A stretch of DNA of 40,268 nucleotides from Candidatus Bathyarchaeota archaeon (GTDB lineage Archaea > Thermoproteota > Bathyarchaeia > Bathyarchaeales > Bathyarchaeaceae), in assembly GCA_030608565.1 (NCBI GenBank), contig JAUWDY010000014.1, positions 1 to 40,268 on the forward strand, read 5' to 3'. How positions within the stretch are numbered: position 1 is the first letter of the stretch; the number at the start of each line of letters is the position of its first letter. Below are positions 1 through 8,438 of the stretch, piece after piece. The notes beneath the pieces were generated by a model. It was not told the origin of the DNA. It saw only the letters and a list, made by a program, of their open reading frames with translations, and ran no database searches. The position numbers and the translations under genes are program-made.

Positions 1-108
1 GTAGGGGGTCTAGAGAGAGACAAACACAATGTAACAAAAAATTAGGGGGGGCTATAGGGGGGTCTAAAAAGAGAGAGACTAGTGCAAAATAACGTAACAA
101 ACACACAC
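1..108 (+). repeat. Promoter-associated repeat, copy 1 (upstream of psmB)
   Basis: This stretch is a near-perfect reverse complement of 3273-3378. It contains two internal versions of one unit: a G-run, TCTA, then a GA-repeat ending in GAC, at 4-21 and 57-79. The left side begins at the window edge, so the element may be longer. It lies about 70 nt before the psmB TATA box and has the same orientation to psmB as copy 2 has to sepF. A shorter third copy is at 14868-14891. No ORF lies in it. Confidence 0.85.
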
Positions 109-175
109 AGAAAACACGTCTATTCTTAACAAGTCAGCTTCTCACAAACCACCACAAAAACAAAAAAATAACGTA

Positions 176-187
176 AAGTTTTTATGC
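176..187 (+). promoter_or_regulatory. Candidate TATA box of psmB-fttA
   Basis: AAGTTTTTATGC resembles an archaeal TATA element. Transcription would start about 25 nt downstream, near 205-210, which places an upstream ATG at 184 inside the promoter and supports the ATG at 268 as the psmB start. Confidence 0.45.
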
Positions 188-267
188 AAACACGCCATGA
201 ATACATCTCTCTCACTTCTCCCGAGAAAATCTCTTGGGAACAAACAATTATCCAGGAGGAACAACAA

Positions 268-912
268 ATGCAACAAAATCCAGATCGTCCAACACTAAAA
301 GGAACAACAACAATAGGAGTAATCTGCAAAGACGGAGTCATCCTAGCCTCAGACACCCGCGTAACAATGGGAACCTTCGTAGCCCACAAAAAAGGAAAAA
401 AAGTATACAGAATCGACAACCACCTAGCAATGACCATCTCGGGAAGCGTCGCCGACGCACAACGAACCGTAGACATCCTCAAAGCAAACGCACAACTATA
501 CAAACTAAACACCAAACGCCCAATACCAATAAACTCAGCAGCCAGACTCATCGCAAACCTTCTGTTCTCAGCACGCCTAGCCCCACTTATAGCCCAAATC
601 CTCATCGGAGGCATCGACGACACAGGACCACACATATTTTCGTTAGACCCCTTCGGCAGCCTCACTGAAGAAAAATGCGTTGCCACAGGTTCAGGCTCTC
701 CCATAGCCTATGGAGTACTGGAAGACAAATACAAAGAAAACATGATAATCAAGGATCTCTTATCTGTAGTCGTGCGCGCCGTTGACTCAGCTATGAAAAG
801 AGACGCTGCAAGCGGAGACAGCTTCGACGTAGCAATCATAGACGAAAAAGGATTCCACGAATTAAACGACGAAGAAAAGAGAAACATTCTAGGAGGCTCT
901 GAGGAGCGATAA
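268..912 (+). CDS. psmB: Proteasome beta subunit (threonine protease)
   Basis: Encodes the catalytic subunit of the archaeal 20S proteasome, an N-terminal-nucleophile peptidase degrading unfolded or tagged proteins in the cytoplasm. With the ATG at 268 the protein has 214 aa: a 12-residue propeptide ending LKG, then the mature N-terminus TTTIGV. Counting from that Thr1, Asp17 (ASDTR) and Lys33 (GKKVYR) are in their canonical positions, so the subunit should be active. The start at 268 has an AGGAGGA ribosome site at 254-260 with 7-nt spacing; an in-frame ATG at 184 lacks this and overlaps the probable TATA box. fttA follows after 6 nt, so the two are probably cotranscribed. Confidence 0.95.
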   Translation: MQQNPDRPTLKGTTTIGVICKDGVILASDTRVTMGTFVAHKKGKKVYRIDNHLAMTISGSVADAQRTVDILKANAQLYKLNTKRPIPINSAARLIANLLFSARLAPLIAQILIGGIDDTGPHIFSLDPFGSLTEEKCVATGSGSPIAYGVLEDKYKENMIIKDLLSVVVRAVDSAMKRDAASGDSFDVAIIDEKGFHELNDEEKRNILGGSEER

Positions 913-918
913 AACAGC

Positions 919-2835
919 GTGCCAGCACCCGACAAAACAAAAGTAGAAATCAGTCAATCCATACTAGAACGCGTTCCTAAAGAGGCAGAAATCACACGAA
1001 TAGAATTTGAAGGCCCAGCTCTAGCCGTTTACACAAAAAAGCCAGAAGTTCTCATCGAACAAAGTTACGTAATCGCAGACATCGTCAACCTAATCAGAAA
1101 ACGAATCGTTGTACGTTCCGACCCCTCGGTAAGACTGCCAGAGAAGGACACAGAAAGAATCATACAGAAAGTCGTTCCTCCAGAAGCACAAATTTCAGAA
1201 ATGAGTTTTGACCCCAGCCTCGGCGAGGTTATTATCGAAGCCGAAAAGCCCGGCTTGGTCATTGGAAAAAACGGAGTTATCCTACAAGAGATCATAAAAC
1301 AGTCACGATGGAGACCCCGCGTTCTAAGGAGCCCTCCAATACCATCTAAAATCATGGCCCACATGCGACATTATCTCCACACCGAAAGCAAGGAACGAGA
1401 AAGAATACTTCGTACAGTGGGCGAAAGGATTTTCAGACCAACAGTTTACGGAGTCGGAGACATTCGGCTCTCTGCGTTAGGTGGCTTTCAACAGGTGGGA
1501 AGATCTGCCATCCTTGTACAAACAAGGGAAAGCCAAGTCCTACTGGATTGTGGCATAAACCCGGGCTCCTCAAATTCGCTCTTAACCTTTCCAAGACTTG
1601 ACGCACCTCAGTTTGATTTGGACACGTTAGACGCTGTTGTAATAAGCCATTCACATCTAGATCACTGCGGCTTCCTTCCGTTTCTTTTCAAATATGGATA
1701 TGATGGTCCGGTTTATTGTTCAGCCCCCACGTCAAATCTGATGACTTTGCTTCAATTAGACTACCTTGACGTAGCGAGTAAACAAGGGGTGATGCCGCCC
1801 TATGATCAAAGAGATGTACGGTCAACCGTGTTACATACCATCCCACTGCGATACGGCGCCGTAACTGACATAGCTCCAGATGTTCGTTTAACCCTTCACA
1901 ACGCTGGACACATTTTGGGTTCATCGATCATTCATTTGCATATTGGAGAAGGTTTGCATAACATCGTCTATACCGGCGATTACAAATATGGGAAAACGAT
2001 GCTTCTTGAACCTGCGGTCGCAGAGTTTCCTAGAGTAGAGACTGTAATAACTGAAAGCACGTATGGAGCTCCACAAGATGTGATGCCATCTAGAGTTGAA
2101 GTTGAAGAAAAACTTACGGCTGTCATAAATAGCACTTTAGACAGGGGAGGCAAAGTTTTAATCCCTGTTCCAGCGGTCGGCAGATCTCAGGAGATTATGT
2201 TGGTCATTGATGGGTATATGCGACGAGGATTGATGAGGGAAGCGCCCGTGTTTATTGAGGGTATGATTTCTGAGGCAACTGCTATCCATACAGCTTATCC
2301 AGAGTATTTGGCAAGGGAAGTGCGAAACAGCATTCTACATGAGGGGGTTAACCCGTTTCAATCGGATTATTTCACGATTGTGGAGCATCCTAGTGCCCGA
2401 GAAGAAATTGTGGATGGAGATCAATGCATTATTATAGCGACTTCGGGCATGCTTGAGGGTGGACCGGTGATAGATTACTTTAAGCGTTTGGCATCAGATG
2501 AACGCAATACGATAATTTTTGTGAGTTATCAAATTGAGGGGACACGAGGGCGCCGGGTGCAAAAGGGTCTGGCAGAAACACCTATAATAAATAATGAAGG
2601 AAGAATTGAAATCATAAAATCAAATATGAAGGCTGAAACTATTAATGGGTTTTCTGGGCATTCCGACAGGAGACAGATTATTAATTATATCCGTCGACTC
2701 ATGCCGAAACCTGAGAGGATAGTTGTGTGTCACGGTGAGAGAACAAAATGTTTGGGTCTAGCGAACTTTTTGCGGAGAAGGCATAACATTGAAACAATAG
2801 CACCTGAGATCTTGGAAACTGTCAAGCTGCGGTAG
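919..2835 (+). CDS. fttA: KH/metallo-beta-lactamase/beta-CASP ribonuclease, transcription termination factor FttA (aCPSF1)
   Basis: A 638-aa aCPSF1 homologue. In characterised archaea this family cleaves nascent RNA and terminates transcription. N-terminal KH-type RNA-binding region about 1-150, with GxxG motif GKNG at 116-119; metallo-beta-lactamase core from about 180 with zinc motif HSHLDH at 244-249; then the beta-CASP domain and a late GFSGHSD motif. Length is normal for the family. The start is GTG at 919, preceded by GAGGAG in the 3' end of psmB. Its last 14 nt overlap the 3' end of convergent sepF. Codon use changes along the gene, from A/C-ending codons early to T/G-ending codons in the second half. 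Confidence 0.95.
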   Translation: MPAPDKTKVEISQSILERVPKEAEITRIEFEGPALAVYTKKPEVLIEQSYVIADIVNLIRKRIVVRSDPSVRLPEKDTERIIQKVVPPEAQISEMSFDPSLGEVIIEAEKPGLVIGKNGVILQEIIKQSRWRPRVLRSPPIPSKIMAHMRHYLHTESKERERILRTVGERIFRPTVYGVGDIRLSALGGFQQVGRSAILVQTRESQVLLDCGINPGSSNSLLTFPRLDAPQFDLDTLDAVVISHSHLDHCGFLPFLFKYGYDGPVYCSAPTSNLMTLLQLDYLDVASKQGVMPPYDQRDVRSTVLHTIPLRYGAVTDIAPDVRLTLHNAGHILGSSIIHLHIGEGLHNIVYTGDYKYGKTMLLEPAVAEFPRVETVITESTYGAPQDVMPSRVEVEEKLTAVINSTLDRGGKVLIPVPAVGRSQEIMLVIDGYMRRGLMREAPVFIEGMISEATAIHTAYPEYLAREVRNSILHEGVNPFQSDYFTIVEHPSAREEIVDGDQCIIIATSGMLEGGPVIDYFKRLASDERNTIIFVSYQIEGTRGRRVQKGLAETPIINNEGRIEIIKSNMKAETINGFSGHSDRRQIINYIRRLMPKPERIVVCHGERTKCLGLANFLRRRHNIETIAPEILETVKLR

Positions 2836-3202
2836 GTGTTTCCTCTTCGGAGACCGTAGTTTTTTCTCGCCATATTCGGACGAAGGAGGGGGTGATGACG
2901 ACGCGTTCTTCGCCTAATCGTGCGATGTCGCCTCCTACTGATTCAGTGAATTTGCATAGCTCGTTTACTGCGTGTTTGATGTCTTCGATGCTTTTTTTTG
3001 CGAGTGGGCTGACTCTTAGGATGAGGATGTTTCCTGATTTGACTTCGCGTTTGACTGTGTCTACGTCGTCAAGGTTGCGTAGAGGTAGAGCTCTTAGGTA
3101 AACTTTGGCGGGAAGACCTGTGGAAGGAGTTTGTTCGGTTGGTTTTTCGGTTCTTTTGATTCTGTCGACGAATTTGTCGATTGCTTTTCCAAAACTTGAC
3201 AA
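2822..3202 (-). CDS. sepF: Archaeal SepF, FtsZ membrane anchor for cell division
   Basis: A 126-aa protein with the SepF (DUF552) core at about 30-115, beginning VYLRALPLRNLDD and ending in a VVITPSFVRIW strand. Archaeal SepF tethers FtsZ to the membrane through an N-terminal amphipathic helix; residues 1-17 here (SSFGKAIDKFVDRIKR) fit such a helix. The start is TTG at 3202 with a GAGGAG ribosome site 8 nt upstream. It converges on fttA with a 14-nt overlap of coding ends. Its promoter region carries copy 2 of the 107-bp repeat. Presence of SepF implies an FtsZ-based divisome in this organism. Confidence 0.9.
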   Translation of the reverse strand: MSSFGKAIDKFVDRIKRTEKPTEQTPSTGLPAKVYLRALPLRNLDDVDTVKREVKSGNILILRVSPLAKKSIEDIKHAVNELCKFTESVGGDIARLGEERVVITPSFVRIWREKTTVSEEETPTAA

Positions 3203-3272
3203 GTTTATTTCTCCTCATCTAGTTTGGTTGTAGCTTGGAGTTTAAATTTTTCCTTTTTTCGGATTTAAGCAC

Positions 3273-3378
3273 GTGTGTTTGTCTCGTTATTTGTGCTAGT
3301 CTCTCTCTTTTATAGACCCCCCTATAGCCCCCCCTAATTTTTTGCTACATTGTGTTTGTCTCTCTCTAGACCCCCTAC
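3273..3378 (-). repeat. Promoter-associated repeat, copy 2 (upstream of sepF)
   Basis: Reverse complement of 1-108 with only scattered mismatches; similarity extends into the ACAAACACAC tail. It lies upstream of sepF, about 70 nt from the start codon at its nearest end. Beyond its outer end the sequence can fold as a hairpin (3369-3394). Confidence 0.85.
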
Positions 3379-3394
3379 CTAGGGGGGAGGGGTC
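3369..3394. repeat. GC-rich inverted repeat at the edge of repeat copy 2
   Basis: GACCCC at 3369-3374 pairs with GGGGTC at 3389-3394; alternatively CCCCCTA pairs with the adjacent TAGGGGG. The rest of the gene-free stretch 3203-3565 holds the sepF promoter region, repeat copy 2 and a weak 6-bp inverted repeat (GTGGAT 3445-3450, ATCCAC 3468-3473). No gene was seen there. Confidence 0.5.
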
Positions 3395-3565
3395 ACGGCT
3401 TACGCCAGGTTTGCTTTTGTGTTTCGGCCCTATCTCCAAGCGTTGTGGATGTTCTGTCTAGGTAGTGATCCACGTGAGATTTGTATGGTGGCGTGGGCTT
3501 TTGCGACGTGAAATACTAGTTTGACGATAACATGTAATGCGCAATCTGAATTGAACTTGTGGAGT

Positions 3566-4021
3566 CTAAGCTTGTTGTTCTCCGAAAACAAACTCGCAGT
3601 GTTCGTCTCCTTTTCCAGCGCATTTTTCCTCGGTTACAATGATTGTTTTTTTCAAGAGTTCTGAGAGAAAACCCGCTATGAAACCTCTGAAAAAGTGGCA
3701 ACTTGGCTGACTTGTTTTACGAGTCATCGCCTCAAATGAGTCGTCTATTATGACTCGTCCGGATCCGTTTTTGAAGTTAACTTCTTGGAAAGACATTTTT
3801 CCCCAGTTCTCTTCCTTTTTCAATGAGGAAAGATAGTTGAGTGCCTCTTCTTTTTTGTTAAATTTTTTTTTCGTTTTTTGGTATAAATGTACGCCGCATT
3901 TTATTGCCGTTGTGTACAGTATCACTGAAGCTGCGGAAGGAGAAAAAATGAGTTCTAGGGCATTTTCCATTTGACCGAACGTTTCGAACTGGAACGTGAA
4001 ACTTCCTTCTCTTGCTTTCAA
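3566..4021 (-). CDS. V4R (4-vinyl reductase) domain protein
   Basis: A 151-aa protein with a C-terminal V4R domain, a small-molecule-binding module found in regulators and in accessory proteins of tetrapyrrole and hydrocarbon metabolism. The hallmark Cys pattern is present near the C-terminus (EEKCAGKGDEHCEFVF, C-x7-C), preceded by the CHFFRGFIAGFLSELL helix. No catalytic domain is attached, so a sensor or binding role is more likely than an enzymatic one. TTG at 4021 is chosen because AGGTGA (4031-4036) precedes it by 9 nt and a stop lies just upstream in frame; ATG 3970 is the alternative. It stands alone between convergent sepF and the divergent S9 peptidase. Confidence 0.75.
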   Translation of the reverse strand: MKAREGSFTFQFETFGQMENALELIFSPSAASVILYTTAIKCGVHLYQKTKKKFNKKEEALNYLSSLKKEENWGKMSFQEVNFKNGSGRVIIDDSFEAMTRKTSQPSCHFFRGFIAGFLSELLKKTIIVTEEKCAGKGDEHCEFVFGEQQA

Positions 4022-4076
4022 ATTACATGTTCACCTTTGCGTTTGCCAATCTGAAATTATGATTAATGCTATGTGA

Positions 4077-4084
4077 GTATATAA
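4077..4084 (-). promoter_or_regulatory. Candidate TATA box of the V4R gene
   Basis: TTATATAC on the minus strand, about 56-63 nt before the TTG start, inside an AT-rich stretch. It would give a leader of about 30 nt containing the AGGTGA ribosome site. Confidence 0.4.
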
Positions 4085-4281
4085 TTTTTGAGAGTAAACA
4101 AGATTGTCTGATTCTGAATTCGATTTTGTCTTATGCGTTCAGGTATTGACGGAATAATTGTAGAATCCTTGTTCTGATCTTTAGTTAAACTGCTGTCCAG
4201 CTTCTGATGATTTTCATCTGATGAATTCTTCTTGAAAGCAAAAATTTTTTAGTTTCTGTTTGGATTAAGCAAGTTGTTGTG

Positions 4282-6096
4282 ATGAAGATGGATCTGTTTG
4301 AGAAGATCAAACTAATAATCGAAACACAGGGTTACATCCCATTTGATATTGGAAACACAAAGAAATTGTTTACTGGGCCTTTTCTAACACCAAATAATGC
4401 TTTTATCTTACATCTAACACCTTTGGAAAATCCTAATGATCATAGTCCTGTTCTCCCAGAAAATGCCTATGCTATTGACGCCGAATTTTCTCCGGATGAC
4501 TCTTGGATTGCGATTCCTGTTGATTACACTGGAAAAGAAGAAAGTGCACTGTATCGGTTATCTGCGTCAAATCCTGAACGACCAATACCTATAGAACGCC
4601 TTAGCAAAATCGCAGGAAGACATTTAGGTTTTGACTGGAGCCCAGATGGGAAAAAAATCGCTTGGGGATTTTCCAAACAGAAGAAAAATCACGTGGTAAT
4701 TCAACCGAATGAAGCTGAAACAGATGAACATTCTTTATGGGAAGGCGATGAGACGGTTCAAGTTTTCCACTGGAGACATCCCAATTTCTTGAAATTCACT
4801 CGAGTAAATGGTAAAACCAATGAATTCGATGAAATAATAATGAACCCAAACTCAGGCGAGATCATTCGAACTATTCCAGTCGTCAGTTCTTTTACCTTTA
4901 ATGGTTCGTGGCATCCCCAGAAACCGACTATTCCATTTCTGAATAAAGGAGATGGCAAATTAACAATATTAAATGTGGATTCCGGTGAAAAAATAGCCTT
5001 ACCACAGCCAGAAGGAGAAATAGAAAAAATTGTTTGGAGCATTGATGGTGAGACTCTTTATTTGTCGGTAACAAAAGATGCAAGGGACAAAATTTATTCA
5101 ATTGATTTAGATTCACAAGAACTGAATCCTCTTCCGTTGCCCCAGGGGATTAACAAAATAGGCAAAATACGAAAAATGGACAACGAAGAAATTCTGTTTT
5201 TTGTTCATGCGGATGCAACTACACGTATGAATTTGTGGAAGTTTGCCTTGGAGTCACGTAATGTTGAGCAACTAACAAGAAAGCGTTCTCCCAAAATTGG
5301 AACCGATGAGTTTCCTTTGGTTAATTCAATTAGTGAACACTGGAACTCGAAAGATGGACTTGGAATCCACGGTTTTGTTATGGTCCCGCAGTCTCCACCG
5401 CCTGTAGAAGGATATCCTGCCATTGTTTTTGTTCATGGTGGGCCTACAGGACAAGATGTAGACTCTTTTGTAGGAACGTATCAAATTTTAGTACAAGAAG
5501 GCTTTGTTGTCTTTCGTCCTAATTTTCGTGGCTCAACAGGATATGGTGCGGCTTTTCAAAGAGCTAACTATAGAGAGATAGGGAAAGCAGATTTAGTGGA
5601 CATAGTCAGTGGAGTTGAAATGCTAATCGAAAAATACAAAGTGAATCCTAAGAAGGTGGCTATAACTGGAGGATCATATGGCGGATACATGACTTTACGA
5701 GCTCTAACTAAATCAGAAATATTTGAGTTTGCCGCAGGTTGGGCAACTGCAGCTATTTCAGATTTTGAATATCTGTGCAATAGCAGTGATGCCTTATTCC
5801 GTGATTTCATTGCTTATCTTTTTGGTCCAATAGAAGAAAGTCGCTCATTCCTAAAAGAAGCCTCCCCTATAACGGACTGGGAAAAAGTTAGAAAGCCTTT
5901 AGGAATAGTCCAGTTTGCTAATGATACCAGAACTCCACTGAAACCAGTATGGGATTTTGCAAATAAGCTTGTTGAAAGAGGCAGCCATGTTGAATTTCAT
6001 GTTGAACCAGCGATGGGACATGCTAACATACCTAAGGGATATTTAGTTCGTTCAGTTGCTCGGCAGATCCAATTCTTTCAAAAAGTAATGAAATGA
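4282..6096 (+). CDS. S9-family serine peptidase (acylaminoacyl-peptidase-like)
   Basis: A ~604-aa prolyl-oligopeptidase-family enzyme. The N-terminal half is a seven-bladed-propeller-type region with TolB/WD-like strands (SPDDSWIAI, FDWSPDGKKIAWG); the C-terminal third is an alpha/beta-hydrolase. Catalytic residues are visible (numbered from GTG 4279): Ser466 in GGSYGGY, Asp549 in ANDTRTP and His581 in MGHANIP, with the oxyanion-type HGGP motif upstream. The family removes acylated N-terminal residues or cleaves short peptides in the cytosol; no signal peptide is seen. GTG 4279, ATG 4282 and ATG 4288 are all possible starts; no clear ribosome site separates them. Monocistronic by context. Confidence 0.9.
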   Translation: MKMDLFEKIKLIIETQGYIPFDIGNTKKLFTGPFLTPNNAFILHLTPLENPNDHSPVLPENAYAIDAEFSPDDSWIAIPVDYTGKEESALYRLSASNPERPIPIERLSKIAGRHLGFDWSPDGKKIAWGFSKQKKNHVVIQPNEAETDEHSLWEGDETVQVFHWRHPNFLKFTRVNGKTNEFDEIIMNPNSGEIIRTIPVVSSFTFNGSWHPQKPTIPFLNKGDGKLTILNVDSGEKIALPQPEGEIEKIVWSIDGETLYLSVTKDARDKIYSIDLDSQELNPLPLPQGINKIGKIRKMDNEEILFFVHADATTRMNLWKFALESRNVEQLTRKRSPKIGTDEFPLVNSISEHWNSKDGLGIHGFVMVPQSPPPVEGYPAIVFVHGGPTGQDVDSFVGTYQILVQEGFVVFRPNFRGSTGYGAAFQRANYREIGKADLVDIVSGVEMLIEKYKVNPKKVAITGGSYGGYMTLRALTKSEIFEFAAGWATAAISDFEYLCNSSDALFRDFIAYLFGPIEESRSFLKEASPITDWEKVRKPLGIVQFANDTRTPLKPVWDFANKLVERGSHVEFHVEPAMGHANIPKGYLVRSVARQIQFFQKVMK

Positions 6097-6140
6097 TTCT
6101 TCTAAAGTTTTGAACTAACCTCTTATCTTTCCATCCAATA

Positions 6141-6168
6141 ATGTGCGCACGCACGCATACATGCATGT
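6141..6168. repeat. 28-nt alternating purine-pyrimidine tract (GCAT-type motif)
   Basis: Every step from 6141 to 6168 alternates purine and pyrimidine, with a CG/CA-rich left half and ATGCATG at the right. It is the longest member of the intergenic motif family and lies 44 nt after the S9 peptidase stop codon. Such tracts favour left-handed DNA, but whether that matters here is unknown. Confidence 0.75.
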
Positions 6169-6243
6169 TTATGTTTGGGTTTGGGATTAAAGCTTAAATT
6201 TCTATAAGCACAATCAAAGGGTGGAAAAAGGAAGGGAAACTGC

Positions 6244-6927
6244 ATGGTTACGGCTGGAAAGGTCTTTAAGCTGACTGAGCCCACGCCGCTGTCTGATCTG
6301 GCGTCTAGGCTTAGTGGCTACAAAAGGGAGGAACCTTACGAAGAAGGGGACTACAAGTTCACGTTAATCACAGAGATTGTTCGTCTCATGCCTCGTGGCA
6401 ACACTCTCACAGGCGTATATTCTTACGACTATGTGACCCAGGCGTTTCATCGGGGGAAAACGATTCCGCTTCCGCGAACCGTTGAGGCATTATTCAGCTT
6501 TGCACAACGTGAAGACCGAGCGTTTTTGACAGTTGTTGAAAAGAAGAAAATAGCCAACTCTATCGCAAACAAACTCAGTGAAACAATTTATGAAAGAGTT
6601 GGACACATATTGGAAGCGCGAATACCTCCGGAGAGCCTTCGAGATTTCCATATGAAGAATCCTGAGGACACGAAGATTACTTTTTTTGACAATGTGGACA
6701 TTCCTAATATAAATAAGCTTTCTTTGTATGGGCCGGACTTGGTGGGCACAACGCTTTTTGAGGATTATGGAAAGCACGGTGACCTATGGTATGTTGTGGC
6801 AAGGTCTAAGGAATATGGATACGTGGTTGGTGTGACACGGGATGCCTCGGTTACGATATTCAACGTCACCGACAAAGACAAGTATCTAGAGTATGTTGCA
6901 AAGGAAATTTACCCACTAGTCATTTAG
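6244..6927 (+). CDS. Conserved-looking protein of unknown function
   Basis: A soluble 227-aa protein that I do not recognise. It has no signal peptide, no transmembrane segment and no Cys/His metal motif. The composition is mixed alpha/beta, with a helical middle (KKKIANSIANKLSETIYERVG, about 100-120) and strand-rich ends. Only codon use and the purine-rich GGAAGGG preceding the ATG support it as a real gene. It sits alone between the S9 peptidase and the convergent racemase-family gene, so context gives no function. Confidence 0.7.
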   Translation: MVTAGKVFKLTEPTPLSDLASRLSGYKREEPYEEGDYKFTLITEIVRLMPRGNTLTGVYSYDYVTQAFHRGKTIPLPRTVEALFSFAQREDRAFLTVVEKKKIANSIANKLSETIYERVGHILEARIPPESLRDFHMKNPEDTKITFFDNVDIPNINKLSLYGPDLVGTTLFEDYGKHGDLWYVVARSKEYGYVVGVTRDASVTIFNVTDKDKYLEYVAKEIYPLVI

Positions 6928-7018
6928 TTTTTCCACTGATATTGCACCTCGCACAAAACCCCCTGCTCGCTAACGCCTGCGCCCTAGAATATCTATGCTC
7001 AAACAATACGCTCCAGAG

Positions 7019-7720
7019 TCATGAATCCGTTGCTCTTCTCAGTGCAGCCATTGCCAGCAACCGCGTAGAATCTAACGTTGGCAGGGGCGAATCTTCTTGA
7101 GATATAAGAAGAGGTATCTCGGTACAGCCGAGAACCACGGCATCACAGCCTCGGTCTTTCAATCGGTCGATAACCTTGGTGAAGTAAGCACGAGATTTTA
7201 TGGTGAACTGACCCTTAACCAGCTGATTGAAAATTATCTCATTAATGCGTCCCCGTTCATTTGCCGTTGGCATCAAGCGTTCAATACTCACAGTGGCAAG
7301 TTTGTTGGGATAAACCGGACCTTCCATCAAACAACGCGTACCCAGCACACCAACACATCTATAGTTTTCACGCGCTGCCTCAGCAGCAACTATTTCAGCA
7401 ATGTGAAGCCAAGGCAACGGTGATTTCTCGATGACTCGGTCAAATGCTTGATGAATTGTGTTATCGGGACATATAATGAAATCTGCTCCTGCCTTCGCCA
7501 CCTTCTCTGCCGACGATAACATCAAATCTGCTACACCGTCCCAATTGCCTGCTTCGATGTATCGCATGTATTCGTTGAGGGGATGAGTATGCATTGTGAC
7601 CTCGGGATGTGAGTGTTTTCCCATCAGTTTCATCCCTTCTATGCAGATTGTGCGATAACAGAGAGCAGCTCCTTCCGCGCTACATGCAACTATGCCAATG
7701 TGTACAATCCCTTTCTTCAT
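7019..7720 (-). CDS. Aspartate/glutamate racemase superfamily protein
   Basis: A 233-aa protein of the cofactor-independent Asp/Glu racemase fold, with two pseudo-symmetric halves. These enzymes use two cysteines as opposing acid/base catalysts. The distal Cys is present in the GCTEIPLL motif near residue 198. The proximal motif, normally with Cys directly before Asn-Thr, reads CPDNTIH at 84-90: the catalytic position is Asp86 and a Cys sits two residues earlier. The protein may be a subgroup with altered chemistry (for example an isomerase or a racemase of another substrate) rather than a standard aspartate racemase. ATG start, no strong ribosome site; an inverted repeat lies just upstream. 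Confidence 0.75.
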   Translation of the reverse strand: MKKGIVHIGIVACSAEGAALCYRTICIEGMKLMGKHSHPEVTMHTHPLNEYMRYIEAGNWDGVADLMLSSAEKVAKAGADFIICPDNTIHQAFDRVIEKSPLPWLHIAEIVAAEAARENYRCVGVLGTRCLMEGPVYPNKLATVSIERLMPTANERGRINEIIFNQLVKGQFTIKSRAYFTKVIDRLKDRGCDAVVLGCTEIPLLISQEDSPLPTLDSTRLLAMAALRRATDS

Positions 7721-7724
7721 TGTG

Positions 7725-7750
7725 CCATGACCCCCACAGTGTTGTCATGG
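7725..7750. promoter_or_regulatory. Inverted repeat just upstream of the racemase-family gene
   Basis: CCATGAC (7725-7731) and GTCATGG (7744-7750) form a 7-bp inverted repeat with a 12-nt loop, ending 5 nt before the start codon at 7720. It could be an operator or a leader hairpin covering the ribosome site. Confidence 0.4.
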
Positions 7751-7882
7751 TTTTGCCTTTTGAAAGCTTTGCTCTTGAACACCCAAAACATGGTTTACTG
7801 AATTGGAAGAAACAGGTGACTGCTACATAGAAAAGATGAGTTTTGGCGTTCAACTATTGGCGAGAAATGAATAGATCAATAA

Positions 7883-7890
7883 TTTATATA
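7883..7890 (+). promoter_or_regulatory. TATA box of the parvulin gene
   Basis: TTTATATA lies 25 nt before the ATG at 7915, the spacing expected if transcription starts at or next to the start codon. The mRNA is therefore probably leaderless, and no ribosome site is seen. Confidence 0.6.
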
Positions 7891-7914
7891 AACGAATTAG
7901 CGTAACCACTCTTT

Positions 7915-8190
7915 ATGCCAAACAAAGTTCGTTGCGCCCATATCCTCGTAAAGACAGAGAAAGAGGCAAACGAGGTTTTGGAACGGTTGAAGAAAGGAGA
8001 AAAGTTCGCAAACATCGCCAAGGAAGTTTCGCTCTGTCCCTCAGGAAAACGTGGCGGAGACCTTGGAACATTCGGCAGAGGGAAGATGGTGAAGGAATTC
8101 GAGAACGCCGCTTTCGCTCTTCAGAAAGGACAAATTTCGCCCACTGTAAAAACGAAGTTTGGATACCACGTGATAAAGAGGCTTGAATAG
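7915..8190 (+). CDS. Parvulin-type peptidyl-prolyl cis-trans isomerase
   Basis: A 91-aa stand-alone parvulin (PpiC/rotamase) domain that isomerises Xaa-Pro bonds. The whole protein is the catalytic domain: N-terminal RCAHILVKT with the active-site His, central [12 protein letters not shown], and C-terminal [10 protein letters not shown] with the second conserved His. It has no signal peptide, so it acts in the cytosol, unlike bacterial PrsA or SurA. Single-domain parvulins of this size are known from ammonia-oxidising archaea and relatives, consistent with the suggested lineage. Confidence 0.93.
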   Translation: MPNKVRCAHILVKTEKEANEVLERLKKGEKFANIAKEVSLCPSGKRGGDLGTFGRGKMVKEFENAAFALQKGQISPTVKTKFGYHVIKRLE

Positions 8191-8315
8191 CCAAAATTCT
8201 CCTTCAAACAATCGCGACTAAAGACCAAATGCTGGTTGTATAGAGCTAGTTGTGACACGGTGACCGCGCGTTACGCGTTGGATTTACCCCAATTTTCCTT
8301 CGCACTTGCTAAACC

Positions 8316-8323
8316 TTTTTATA
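8316..8323 (+). promoter_or_regulatory. TATA box of the DEAD-box helicase gene
   Basis: TTTTTATA in a clear promoter context. It predicts a start near 8345 and a leader of roughly 90 nt before ATG 8439. The leader contains a tandem GGCTTTTGAAG-like duplication around 8374-8398. A long leader is common for cold- or autoregulated RNA helicase genes, but nothing here proves that. Confidence 0.5.
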
Positions 8324-8438
8324 TGAGGGCTGCTGTTTAGTCGAGTTGTCACATTAACTCATGTTGAATTAAAGAAGCTTTTGAAGGCTTTTGAAAGATT
8401 ACATGCGGAATTTTTGTGACAGGAGAAGTGAAATATAT

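Noticed and set aside
1-3378. Inverted repeats flanking psmB-fttA-sepF as ends of a transposon
   Set aside because: No transposase or target-site duplication is seen, the cargo is housekeeping, and a third copy lies co-oriented upstream of an unrelated operon. Regulatory repeats fit better.
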